32,162 bases of DNA from an uncultured Burkholderiales bacterium. Its GTDB lineage: Bacteria; Pseudomonadota; Gammaproteobacteria; Burkholderiales; Burkholderiaceae_C. The position numbers and the translations under genes are program-made. Shown one piece after another: positions 9,609 to 16,895 of this stretch. The notes under the pieces were generated by a model. That model did no database searches. It saw only the letters and a program-made list of their open reading frames with translations, and was not told the DNA's origin. The DNA lies in assembly GCA_937871935.1 (NCBI GenBank), contig CALMQI010000392.1, forward strand, positions 1 through 32,162. The letters are read 5' to 3'. Each line of letters opens with the position of its first letter. Position 1 is the first letter of the stretch.

Positions 9609-10978
9609 GGCTGCCGAAGATGCCAGGCCTTCGGGCGCGTGAAAGTCTGGATGCCCTGCGTGCTCAGCGTGAGCCCGATGCCCGAATCGCCGTAGCCCGA
9701 CCAAGGCAGGCGCGGGCTGACGCGGTCGCAGCAGTTCCAGTAGACGCTGCCGGCGTTGACGCGCGCGAGCAGCTCGCGGGCCCTGGCTTCGTCCCGGGTG
9801 TAGACGCCGGCGGTGAGGCCGTAGCGGGTGTCGTTCATCAGGGCCACCGCCTCGTCGTCGCCGCGCACCTTCTGGATGCCGATCAGCGGGCCGAAACTCT
9901 CTTCGCGCATCAGCTCCATCGTGTGGTTCACGTTCGTCAACACGGTCGGCGCATACCACTGGCCCGGGCCGGGCAGGCGATGTCCGCCGCACAGCAGCTC
10001 GGCGCCCTTGGCCTTGGCATCCGCCACCTGCGTATCGAGCACGTCTAGCTGCGGCGCGCGGGTGATCGCGCCGATGTAGGTGGCCGGATCCATCGGATCA
10101 CCGACCTTGAAGCCCCGGACGGCGGCGACGAAGTGGTCGACGAAGGCGCTGTACAGCGACTCGTGCACGTAGATGCGTTCGACCGAGCAGCAGCTCTGGC
10201 CGGTGTTGTACATCGCGCCGTCGGCCAGGCTCTCGGCGGCGGCCAACGCATCGGCATCGGCGCGCACGTAGGTCGGATCCTTGCCGCCGAGCTCGAGCTG
10301 CAGCTTCACGAGCCTGGGTGCCAGCGCCTGCGCGATCCTCACGCCGGTGGCATGGCTGCCGGTGAAGAAGAGGCCGTCGATGCGCTGCGCCAGCAGCGCG
10401 GCACCGACCTCGCCGCCGCCTACCAGCGCCTGCATCACGGCCGCGGGCACGCCGGCCTGGTGCAGCAGCCGGGTGATGTGCAGGCCGGTGCCGGTGGCGT
10501 ATTCCGACGGTTTGTAGAGCACCGCATTGCCCGTCAGCAGCGCCGGCACGATGACGTTGCAGCCGACGAAGTAGGGGTAATTCCAGGCCGAGATGTTGGC
10601 CACCACGCCAAGCGGCACATGGCCGATCTGCTCGTGCATGCCGCCGCCGTCGAACACATGCTCGTCGCGGATCGCGCCTTCGGTCTGTTCGACGAAGAAG
10701 TCGATGCGCGGCAGCAGGCCGTTCAGCTCGTTGCGCGACTGCGCGATCGGCTTGCCGACCTCGCGCGTCAGCGTGGTCGCCAGCGTGTCGAGCTCGACGA
10801 CCACGCGCTCGCGAAAGCGCCGCACGGTGGCCAGCCGCTCGGCGATCGGCGTGGCGGCCCAGGCTGGCTGCGCGGCACGGGCGGCGGCGGCCTTGCGCGC
10901 CACCGAACTGGCGTCGTCGGCCGGCAACTCGTCGACCAGCTCACTGGTGGCGGGGTTGTGGATCTTCAGCGTCGGCAT
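9605..10978 (-). CDS. NAD(P)-dependent aldehyde dehydrogenase
   Basis: The protein has 457 residues. It oxidises an aldehyde to the carboxylate in the cytoplasm. Seen are the cofactor and oxyanion motif ISAWNYPYF.. with YKPSE, the general-base Glu in LQLELGGKDP, the catalytic Cys in NTGQSCCSVERIYV (two adjacent Cys), and EESFGPLIGI near the end. Overall it resembles succinate-semialdehyde and betaine-aldehyde dehydrogenases. The ATG at 10978 gives a normal N-terminus (MPTLKIHNPAT). An in-frame TTG at 11011 would overlap the upstream stop. Two jobs fit the context: oxidising a gamma-glutamyl aminoaldehyde (PuuC-like), or phosphonoacetaldehyde to phosphonoacetate (PhnY), the step needed to connect PhnW with PhnA. 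Residues deciding between them cannot be read without an alignment. Confidence 0.88.
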   Translation of the reverse strand: MPTLKIHNPATSELVDELPADDASSVARKAAAARAAQPAWAATPIAERLATVRRFRERVVVELDTLATTLTREVGKPIAQSRNELNGLLPRIDFFVEQTEGAIRDEHVFDGGGMHEQIGHVPLGVVANISAWNYPYFVGCNVIVPALLTGNAVLYKPSEYATGTGLHITRLLHQAGVPAAVMQALVGGGEVGAALLAQRIDGLFFTGSHATGVRIAQALAPRLVKLQLELGGKDPTYVRADADALAAAESLADGAMYNTGQSCCSVERIYVHESLYSAFVDHFVAAVRGFKVGDPMDPATYIGAITRAPQLDVLDTQVADAKAKGAELLCGGHRLPGPGQWYAPTVLTNVNHTMELMREESFGPLIGIQKVRGDDEAVALMNDTRYGLTAGVYTRDEARARELLARVNAGSVYWNCCDRVSPRLPWSGYGDSGIGLTLSTQGIQTFTRPKAWHLRQP

Positions 10979-11007
10979 CGCGGCGGCCTGTTCGAGGTGT
11001 TGTGGTG

Positions 11008-11802
11008 TCAATTCCGCAGATCGCGGGCGGCTTGCAGGAAGTCATTCAGAAGCGGCGTGTCGTCGAAGTTGACCGGGTCGCCGGGCACATGGAACTCCGG
11101 GTGCCACTGGACGGCGGCCACGTAGCCCGCGCCACGGCGGCGCACGGCTTCGATCATGCCGTCTTCGGGGCAGACCGCCTCGATCACGAAGTCGGGCGCG
11201 AGATCCTTGATCGCCTGGTGGTGCAGGCTGTTGACGGTGCCGCGCTGCACGCCCGGGTACAGCTCGGACAGGCGCGTGCCGGGCACCAGCTCGACGGCGT
11301 GATAGTGCCGCTCGAAGGCCGAGCCGTCGCGATGCGCGCGCGACGCCGGCCGCTGGGTGGCGATGTCCTGCAGCAGCGTGCCGCCGAACATCACGTTGAG
11401 CAGCTGCAGCCCGCGGCAGATGCCGAACACCGGCTTGCCGGCGCGCACGAAGGCATCGATCAGCTCCACTTCGTAGAGGTCGCGCACGCGGTCGCCGGCC
11501 CAGTCGGCGTGTTGCGGCGTTTCGCCGTAACTCTCGGGTGCCACGTCGTTGCCGCCCTGCAGCAGCAGCCCGTCGAGCGTGGCGGCGTAGTCGTCGAGGT
11601 CGAGATCACTGCGCGTGATGATGCTGTCGCGGGTGACGGCCGGGATCATCACCGCCATCGCGTGGCCCGACAGCACCCAGTGCGCCACCGACTGCTCCAG
11701 GTAGTGCAGGTTCTTGGTCCAGATGCCGCCGGCGTTGATGCCGACGGAGCCCGGCGTGTAGATGCGCGACGAGACGCCGATGAGCAAGGGGCCGGTCTTC
11801 AT
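11008..11802 (-). CDS. PuuD-like gamma-glutamyl amide hydrolase (class I amidotransferase fold), copy 1
   Basis: The protein has 264 residues. Peptidase C26/PuuD-type enzymes hydrolyse gamma-glutamyl amides, releasing glutamate and the amine-derived product. The oxyanion loop is LDGLLLQGGNDVAPESYGE, the nucleophile elbow is VFGICRGLQLLNVMFGG (catalytic Cys near 124), and the His-Glu pair is AAVQWHPEFH. The pre-His motif VNSLHHQAIKDLAPDF is also typical. All catalytic residues appear intact. It lies 34 nt after its paralogue and about 29 nt before the aldehyde dehydrogenase. The start is ATG at 11802. In a gamma-glutamylation pathway it would carry out the last step, but the substrate is not known. 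Confidence 0.88.
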   Translation of the reverse strand: MKTGPLLIGVSSRIYTPGSVGINAGGIWTKNLHYLEQSVAHWVLSGHAMAVMIPAVTRDSIITRSDLDLDDYAATLDGLLLQGGNDVAPESYGETPQHADWAGDRVRDLYEVELIDAFVRAGKPVFGICRGLQLLNVMFGGTLLQDIATQRPASRAHRDGSAFERHYHAVELVPGTRLSELYPGVQRGTVNSLHHQAIKDLAPDFVIEAVCPEDGMIEAVRRRGAGYVAAVQWHPEFHVPGDPVNFDDTPLLNDFLQAARDLRN

Positions 11803-11836
11803 GCTCGGGCCAACGTTCGACGGGCCTTGCGCGTTG

Positions 11837-12616
11837 TCAGGCGGCCCGGGCCGCGCGCGCCGCGTCGAGAAAGTCCTTGAGGATCGGCGCGTCGTCGATC
11901 ACCGACTTGTCCTTGGGGTCGTGGAACTCCGGGTGCCACTGCACCGCGGCCACGTAGCTGGGCCCGCGCCAGCGCACGGCCTCGATCATCTGGTCGTCCG
12001 GACAGAGGGCCTCGACCACGAAGTCGGCTGCCAGCCGGTTGATGCCCTGGTGGTGCACGCTGTTGGTGGTGACACGCGTGACACCCGGATACAGCTGTGC
12101 GAGCCGTGTGCCGGGCACGAACTCGACCGGGTGGAAGTGCCGGTCGTAGAGCCCGGCGTCGCGGTGCGCCTTCGACTCCGGGCGCAGCGTCGCGATGTCC
12201 TGCCACAGCGAGCCACCAAAGGCGACGTTGAGCACCTGCAGGCCGCGGCAGACGCCGAACACCGGCTTGCCGGCGGCGACGAAGGCGCGTGCCAGCGCCG
12301 TCTCGTACTGGTCGCGCACGCGGTCGCCGCTCCAGTGCGGCTGCAGCGGCTCTTCGCCGTAGTGGCCCGGCCACATGTCGGAGCCGCCCATCAGCACCAG
12401 GCCGTCGAGCCAGCCGGCGTAGTCGGCGTAGGTCACGGCGCCGCGCGAGGTGTCGCCTTCGGGCGACGGCACCATCACCGGCAGCGCGCCCTGCGAGCCG
12501 ACCCAGTGGGCGACCGACTGCTCGATGTACTGCAGCGTCTTGCCCTTGAAGATGGGGCGCTGGTCGTCGGCGTGGAAGAAGCAGGCCGAGATGCCGATCT
12601 TGAGGCGGTCTTGCAT
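11837..12616 (-). CDS. PuuD-like gamma-glutamyl amide hydrolase (class I amidotransferase fold), copy 2
   Basis: The protein has 259 residues and is a clear paralogue of its downstream neighbour. Shared stretches include LEQ/IEQSVAHWV, SGDRVRD/AGDRVRD, GICRGLQ/GVCRGLQ, HHQGIN/HHQAIK and VAAVQWHPEFH. The catalytic Cys (FGVCRGLQVLNVAFGG) and His-Glu (QWHPEF) are intact. The two differ most at the N-terminus (ISACFFHADDQRPIFKGKTL here) and in the loop after LMGGSD, which line the substrate pocket in this family, so they may cleave different gamma-glutamyl products. The start is ATG at 12616, 11 nt after the Fe-alcohol dehydrogenase stop. Confidence 0.87.
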   Translation of the reverse strand: MQDRLKIGISACFFHADDQRPIFKGKTLQYIEQSVAHWVGSQGALPVMVPSPEGDTSRGAVTYADYAGWLDGLVLMGGSDMWPGHYGEEPLQPHWSGDRVRDQYETALARAFVAAGKPVFGVCRGLQVLNVAFGGSLWQDIATLRPESKAHRDAGLYDRHFHPVEFVPGTRLAQLYPGVTRVTTNSVHHQGINRLAADFVVEALCPDDQMIEAVRWRGPSYVAAVQWHPEFHDPKDKSVIDDAPILKDFLDAARAARAA

Positions 12617-12627
12617 AAGGACGGAGG

Positions 12628-13761
12628 CTACATCGCGGCCAGGAAGAAGCGCTCGTAGTCGGCCTCGACCGTGGGTCGCGGATTGGTCTGCGCGGTGAAA
12701 TCCTTCGCGGCCAGCGGCACCAGCTGTGGCAGGTGGGCTTTCGTGACGCCCCGCGCGGCCAGTCCGCCGGTGATGCCGATGCGCTGCTTGAGCGCCCGCA
12801 GCCATGCGATGAATGCGGCGCCGTCGCCGGCGACGCCCGCCGCGTGCGCCAGTTCGGCGAACTTGTCGGGTACAGCCTGGCGGTTCCAGTCGAGCACGGT
12901 GTCGATCATCAACGCGTTGGCCAGTCCATGGTGCAGATCGCACACCGCGCCGAGCGCGTGCGCGCATGCGTGCACCGAGCCTAAGTCCTTCTGGAACGCG
13001 ATGGCACCCATCATCGAACTCATCATCATGTCGGCGCGCGCCGACAGATTGCCGGGCTCGGCCACTGCATTGGCCAGCGCGCGCGCCCCGATGCGCAGGC
13101 CTTCGAGCGCGATGCCGTCGCACAGCGGGTGATAGGCCGGCGACAGGTAGCTCTCGATGTTGTGCGTCAGCGCGTCCATGCCGGTGGCGGCCGTCACTGC
13201 GGCCGGCAACGCGAGCGTGAGCTCGGGGTCGGCGAACACGGCCTTGGCGAGGATCCTCGGGCTGAACACCGTGCGCTTGTGGTGGGTTTCGTTCTCGCTC
13301 ACCACCGCGGAGCGGCCGACCTCGCTGCCGGTGCCCGAGGTGGTGGGCAGGGCCACGAAGTAGGGCAGGTCATTCTGGATAGTCCGTACCTGCGGGTGGT
13401 CCCACACGTACTCGAGCACGTCGCCGGGGTGGGTGGCCATCAGGCCGACGACCTTGGCCACGTCGAGCGCCGCGCCGCCGCCGAAGCCGATCACGCAGTC
13501 GGCGCGATGCGCCTTGTAGGACGACGCCCCGTCCATGACCATCGCGCAGGTGGGGTTGCCGAAGATGCCGTCGAACACCGCGACGTCCAGGCCCGAGAGC
13601 TGCGACCTGAATTCAGCCAGCACCGGCAGCCGGGCCAGCGCGCGGTCGGTGACGATCAGCGGGCGTTTCAGCCCTTGCTCGAGCAGATGCGGGCCGGTCA
13701 GCGCACGCGCGCCGGCGCCGAAATGGATGGGGGTGGGAAACGCGAACCGGGTGATGGTCAT
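12628..13761 (-). CDS. Iron-containing alcohol dehydrogenase (group III)
   Basis: The protein has 377 residues. It performs NAD(P)-dependent interconversion of an alcohol and an aldehyde in the cytoplasm. Nucleotide-binding GFGGGAALDVAK lies near 92-103 and LPTTSGTGSEVG near 138-149. Probable metal ligands are D196 and H200 (TGMDALTHNIESY), H264 (HACAHALGA) and H278 (HHGLANAL), all in place. It lies 12 nt after the glutamine-synthetase-like gene. Beside a ligase, a hydrolase pair and an aldehyde dehydrogenase, it would suit oxidation of a gamma-glutamylated amino alcohol. It could instead work on a phosphonate alcohol such as 2-hydroxyethylphosphonate. Neither is shown by the sequence. Confidence 0.9.
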   Translation of the reverse strand: MTITRFAFPTPIHFGAGARALTGPHLLEQGLKRPLIVTDRALARLPVLAEFRSQLSGLDVAVFDGIFGNPTCAMVMDGASSYKAHRADCVIGFGGGAALDVAKVVGLMATHPGDVLEYVWDHPQVRTIQNDLPYFVALPTTSGTGSEVGRSAVVSENETHHKRTVFSPRILAKAVFADPELTLALPAAVTAATGMDALTHNIESYLSPAYHPLCDGIALEGLRIGARALANAVAEPGNLSARADMMMSSMMGAIAFQKDLGSVHACAHALGAVCDLHHGLANALMIDTVLDWNRQAVPDKFAELAHAAGVAGDGAAFIAWLRALKQRIGITGGLAARGVTKAHLPQLVPLAAKDFTAQTNPRPTVEADYERFFLAAM

Positions 13762-13773
13762 GGCGCAGAGAGC

Positions 13774-15147
13774 TCAGATGATTTCGAAGTAGCGTTTCAG
13801 TTCCCAGTCGGTCACGGCGTCCTGCCACTGGCGATGCTCCCATTCTCGGGTGGCGGCGAAGTGGTCGACGAAGGTGTCGCCGAGCCAGTCGCGTGCGACC
13901 TTCGACACCTTGAAGTTCTGCGTGCTGCGGATCAGCGAGCGCGGGGCGCGCGGGATGTTCTCGGCCCCCTGGTTGGTGCCGGTGATCGGCGGTGCGGTGA
14001 GCTTGAGGCCCTTTTCCACGCCGTGCAGTCCGGCGGCAATGACGGCCGCCATCGCGAGGTACGGGTTCACGTCGGCGCCGGGGCAGCGGGTCTCCAGGCG
14101 TGTCGCCTTCGGGCTGCCGGCGATGACGCGAAAGCTCGCGGTGCGGTTGTCCAGGCCCCAGGTGGGTTTCACCGGCGCCCAGAAACCGTCGACCAGCCGC
14201 TTGTAGCTGTTCACCGTGGGCCAGAACATCGGTGCGAATTCCATCAGGCAGGCCACCTGGCCGGCCAGGTAGCTCTCGAACAACTTGCTCATCGAGCGTT
14301 TGCTCTTGGCGTCGAAGAAGAGATTGCTCTTGCCGTCCGAGAGGCTCTGATGGATGTGGCCCGAGCAGCCCGGCAGGTGCTGGTGCCACTTGGCCATGAA
14401 GCTCGGCATGATCGAAAAGCGCTTGCCGATCTCCTTGGCGCCGGTCTTGAACAGGATCGCGCGGTCGGCCGCCTCGAGTGCTTCGCTGAACGCGATGGCC
14501 ACTTCGTAGACGCCGGGGCCGGTTTCGGTGTGCAGGCCCTCGATGGGCACACCGAAAGCGGCCATCTCGTCCATCAGCGCGTTGAAGAAGCCGCGGTTGT
14601 CGGCCATGCGCAGCAGCGAGTAGCCGAACATGCCCGGGGTCAGGCTGTCGGGGCCGACACCCTTCTTGGCGGCCCAGCTCTGCGGCGTCTCGGCGAAGTT
14701 GAACCACTCGAACTCCATGCCGGCCATCACGTCGAAGCCGAGCTTCTTCGCCTGCGCCAGCACCCGCTTGAGCGTCTGCCGCGGGCATACGGGGTAGGGC
14801 GAACCGTCGGCATTGACGAACTCGCCGAGGAAGAACGGCACGTTGCCGTCCCACGGCACGCGGCGTGCGGTGTCGAGGTCCAGCCGCGCCAGCGCGTCGG
14901 GGAAGCCGTGCTGCCAGCCGGTGACCTGCGCGTTGTCGTAGCACTGGTCGCCGGAGTCCCAGCCGAACACCACGTCGCAGAAGCCGAAGCCGCCCTTGGG
15001 GTAGGGCTCGGCGGCGCCGAGAAACTTGTCGATGTGCAGGTACTTACCGCGCAGGATGCCGTCGATGTCGCTGCACGCGACCTTGACCTTGCCGGTGCCG
15101 GACTTGCGCACCGCGTCGAGCGCGGGATGCATCTTCTGGGTGGCCAT
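13774..15147 (-). CDS. Glutamine-synthetase-family ligase, probable gamma-glutamyl-amine synthetase
   Basis: The protein has 457 residues, starting at an ATG with AGGAGA 5 nt upstream. It has the GS beta-grasp domain (about 15-115) and catalytic domain. Metal and ATP motifs are GMEFEWFNF (E145, E147), TETGPGVYEVAI (E208, E215), CSGHIHQSLSD (H264), NSYKRL (313-318), WGLDNRTASFR (330-340) and ETRCPGADVNPYLAMAA. The flap that closes over ammonium in true glutamine synthetase, G-Y-E-A-P-V, reads G-F-W-A-P-V here, so the ammonium-binding Glu is Trp (W323). The adenylylation Tyr motif of GlnA is not evident. With PuuD-like hydrolases next door, ATP-dependent joining of glutamate to an organic amine is more likely than ammonia assimilation. 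It sits 23 nt after phnW. Confidence 0.87.
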   Translation of the reverse strand: MATQKMHPALDAVRKSGTGKVKVACSDIDGILRGKYLHIDKFLGAAEPYPKGGFGFCDVVFGWDSGDQCYDNAQVTGWQHGFPDALARLDLDTARRVPWDGNVPFFLGEFVNADGSPYPVCPRQTLKRVLAQAKKLGFDVMAGMEFEWFNFAETPQSWAAKKGVGPDSLTPGMFGYSLLRMADNRGFFNALMDEMAAFGVPIEGLHTETGPGVYEVAIAFSEALEAADRAILFKTGAKEIGKRFSIMPSFMAKWHQHLPGCSGHIHQSLSDGKSNLFFDAKSKRSMSKLFESYLAGQVACLMEFAPMFWPTVNSYKRLVDGFWAPVKPTWGLDNRTASFRVIAGSPKATRLETRCPGADVNPYLAMAAVIAAGLHGVEKGLKLTAPPITGTNQGAENIPRAPRSLIRSTQNFKVSKVARDWLGDTFVDHFAATREWEHRQWQDAVTDWELKRYFEII

Positions 15148-15170
15148 GGAGTCTCCTCGAAAGCGGGGGA

Positions 15171-16289
15171 TCAGAGTGCAGGCGTTCCGTCGGCAATGCC
15201 CATCTCCTTGAGCGTGTCGGCCACGGCCTGCACGGCTTGCGCCATCTCGTTGCGGCCGATGGCGCCGATGCAGCCGACGCGGAAGGTCTCGATCTGCGTC
15301 AGCTTGCCCGGGTACAGGATGAAGCCGCGCTGCTTGGCGCCGGCATAGAAGCGCTTGAAGTCGTAGTCCGGGTGCGCCGGCGCGTGGAAGGTCACGATGA
15401 TCGGTGCCTGCACCTCGGGCTTGAGCAGCGGGCGAAAACCCATCGCCGCCATGCCGTCGACCAGCGTGCGGCAGTTGTCGGCATAACGCGCCAGGCGGGC
15501 GCTCTGGCCGCCTTGCTCGACGAACTGCTTCACCGCCTCGGCCAGCGCCACCACCACGTGCGTCGGCGGCGTGAAGCGCCACTGGCCGGTCTTGTCCATG
15601 TACACATGCTGATCATGCAGGTCCATCGCCAGGCTCTGGCTGTTGCCGGCACACCCGTCGAGCACGGCCTTGCGGATGAACACGAAGCCCATGCCCGGCA
15701 CACCCTCGAGGCACTTGCCGCTGGCGGCGACGAGCGCGTCGAAGCGGACCCTGCGCGCATCGATCGGCAGCGCGGCAAAGCTCGACATCGCATCGACGAT
15801 CAGCCCCTTGCCGTGCCGCTCACACAGCGCCGCCACCTCGGCCAGCGGGTTCTCGACGCCGGTGCCGGTCTCGCAGTGGATCAGGATCACGTGCGTGATC
15901 GAGGCATCGGCCTGCAGCGCCGCCTCCACCGCCGCCACCGAGATCGGCGCTTCCTCGGGGCAGGGCAGCATGGTGGCCTTGCGCCCCATCATCTGCGACA
16001 GCTTGCCGGCGCGCTTGCAGTAGGCGCCGTTGTCGGGCACCAGCACGTGGCCGGTCTTCGGCACCAGCGTGGCCACCGCGGCCTCGACGCTGAAGGTGCC
16101 GCTGCCCTGCAGCGGCACCAGCACGTGCGTGTCGTGGCCGTGCACGATGTCGAGCAGGCTCTGACGCAGGCCGGTGGTGACGGCGATGAAGTCCGCGTCC
16201 CAGGAGCCCCAGTCCTTCAGCATCGCGAGCTTGGTGCGCAGCGTGGTGGTCAGGGGGCCGGGGGTGAGGAGGATGCGGTCGCGGTCCAT
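15171..16289 (-). CDS. phnW: 2-aminoethylphosphonate-pyruvate transaminase
   Basis: The protein has 372 residues. It transfers the AEP amino group to pyruvate, giving phosphonoacetaldehyde and L-alanine, and uses PLP. It aligns by eye with Salmonella PhnW throughout: [18 protein letters not shown] at 7-24, LLxDxVxG region, [10 protein letters not shown] at 61-70, [12 protein letters not shown], the PLP-ring Asp in [14 protein letters not shown] (D166), the Schiff-base Lys in [12 protein letters not shown] (K192), and [21 protein letters not shown]. It is the first gene of a seven-gene minus-strand operon (phnW, GS-like, Fe-ADH, two PuuD-like, ALDH, HAD) and follows the AEP importer genes across a hairpin-rich gap. 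Alanine:glyoxylate transaminase is the main alternative and is less likely. Confidence 0.92.
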   Translation of the reverse strand: MDRDRILLTPGPLTTTLRTKLAMLKDWGSWDADFIAVTTGLRQSLLDIVHGHDTHVLVPLQGSGTFSVEAAVATLVPKTGHVLVPDNGAYCKRAGKLSQMMGRKATMLPCPEEAPISVAAVEAALQADASITHVILIHCETGTGVENPLAEVAALCERHGKGLIVDAMSSFAALPIDARRVRFDALVAASGKCLEGVPGMGFVFIRKAVLDGCAGNSQSLAMDLHDQHVYMDKTGQWRFTPPTHVVVALAEAVKQFVEQGGQSARLARYADNCRTLVDGMAAMGFRPLLKPEVQAPIIVTFHAPAHPDYDFKRFYAGAKQRGFILYPGKLTQIETFRVGCIGAIGRNEMAQAVQAVADTLKEMGIADGTPAL

Positions 16290-16299
16290 CGTTGTCTCT

Positions 16300-16890
16300 T
16301 CATGCGTGGTGTGGAGCGAGGCAAAGGCAGGTTCGGGTGGTCCTGGGCGCTTCGATGAGGCGTCCCTCCGCTTCGCTCCGGGATCCCCTGCGGTGCTCGG
16401 TCTGCGAGGGCGGCTGCGGAACTCGCCCTCGCGCGGGCGCGACAGCCCTGCGGGCTGCCGCTGCGCTCGGAGCTCGAAGGTCCTCGCCGTCCCGTCGCCT
16501 CAGGGCGACGGGCAGCCCTCGTAGCCCTGCGCTCCTCGGCGCCTCACAGGCGCGCCCATGCCCACCCGAACCCGCCTTTGGCCAGCGGCGCTCGCTTTCG
16601 TCGTCGAAGGTCACGGGCGATGCAGCGCGGTGGGCGGTACCCGTTGGGGGCGATTTGTGGGGCGGCGAGCAGCGCAGGGCTTGCGGCCCGCGCGCACCGC
16701 AGGTGCGCGCATCCACTTCAGACTCGCTGACGATGGTTGAGCGAAGCGGCCAGCGGCCGCGTAGCGAGTTCGGCAGCGGGGCCGCGAGACCGAGCAGCGC
16801 AGCGAAGTCGGCGCCAAAGGCGCCGACCGACCCAGTATGAGCCCCCAGCGGGTACCGCCCGCCGCGCCGCTCAACGCTCCAGCCACCAAG
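16300..16890. repeat. Hairpin-rich non-coding region between the AEP permease gene and phnW
   Basis: No gene is convincing in this roughly 600-bp gap. It holds several perfect inverted repeats: CAGCCC-TGC-GGGCTG (16443-16457); a 9-bp stem CCCGTCGCC/GGCGACGGG (16491-16512); a 9-bp stem GCGCGCACC-GCA-GGTGCGCGC (16690-16710); and a 9-bp stem GTCGGCGCC-AAA-GGCGCCGAC (16807-16827). A 20-bp pair, GGGCGGTACCCGTTGGGGGC at 16632-16651 and its reverse complement at 16841-16860 (19 of 20 matching), encloses the last two hairpins. The whole resembles clustered REP/MITE-type elements of Burkholderiales. It may terminate or dampen transcription entering phnW. Confidence 0.6.
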
Positions 16891-16895
16891 GAACA

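Noticed and set aside
13129-15348. 739-codon plus-strand open frame across the Fe-ADH and GS-like genes
   Set aside because: It is antisense to two clear enzyme genes with intact motifs, and its translation is low-complexity Arg/Val/His/Ala sequence.
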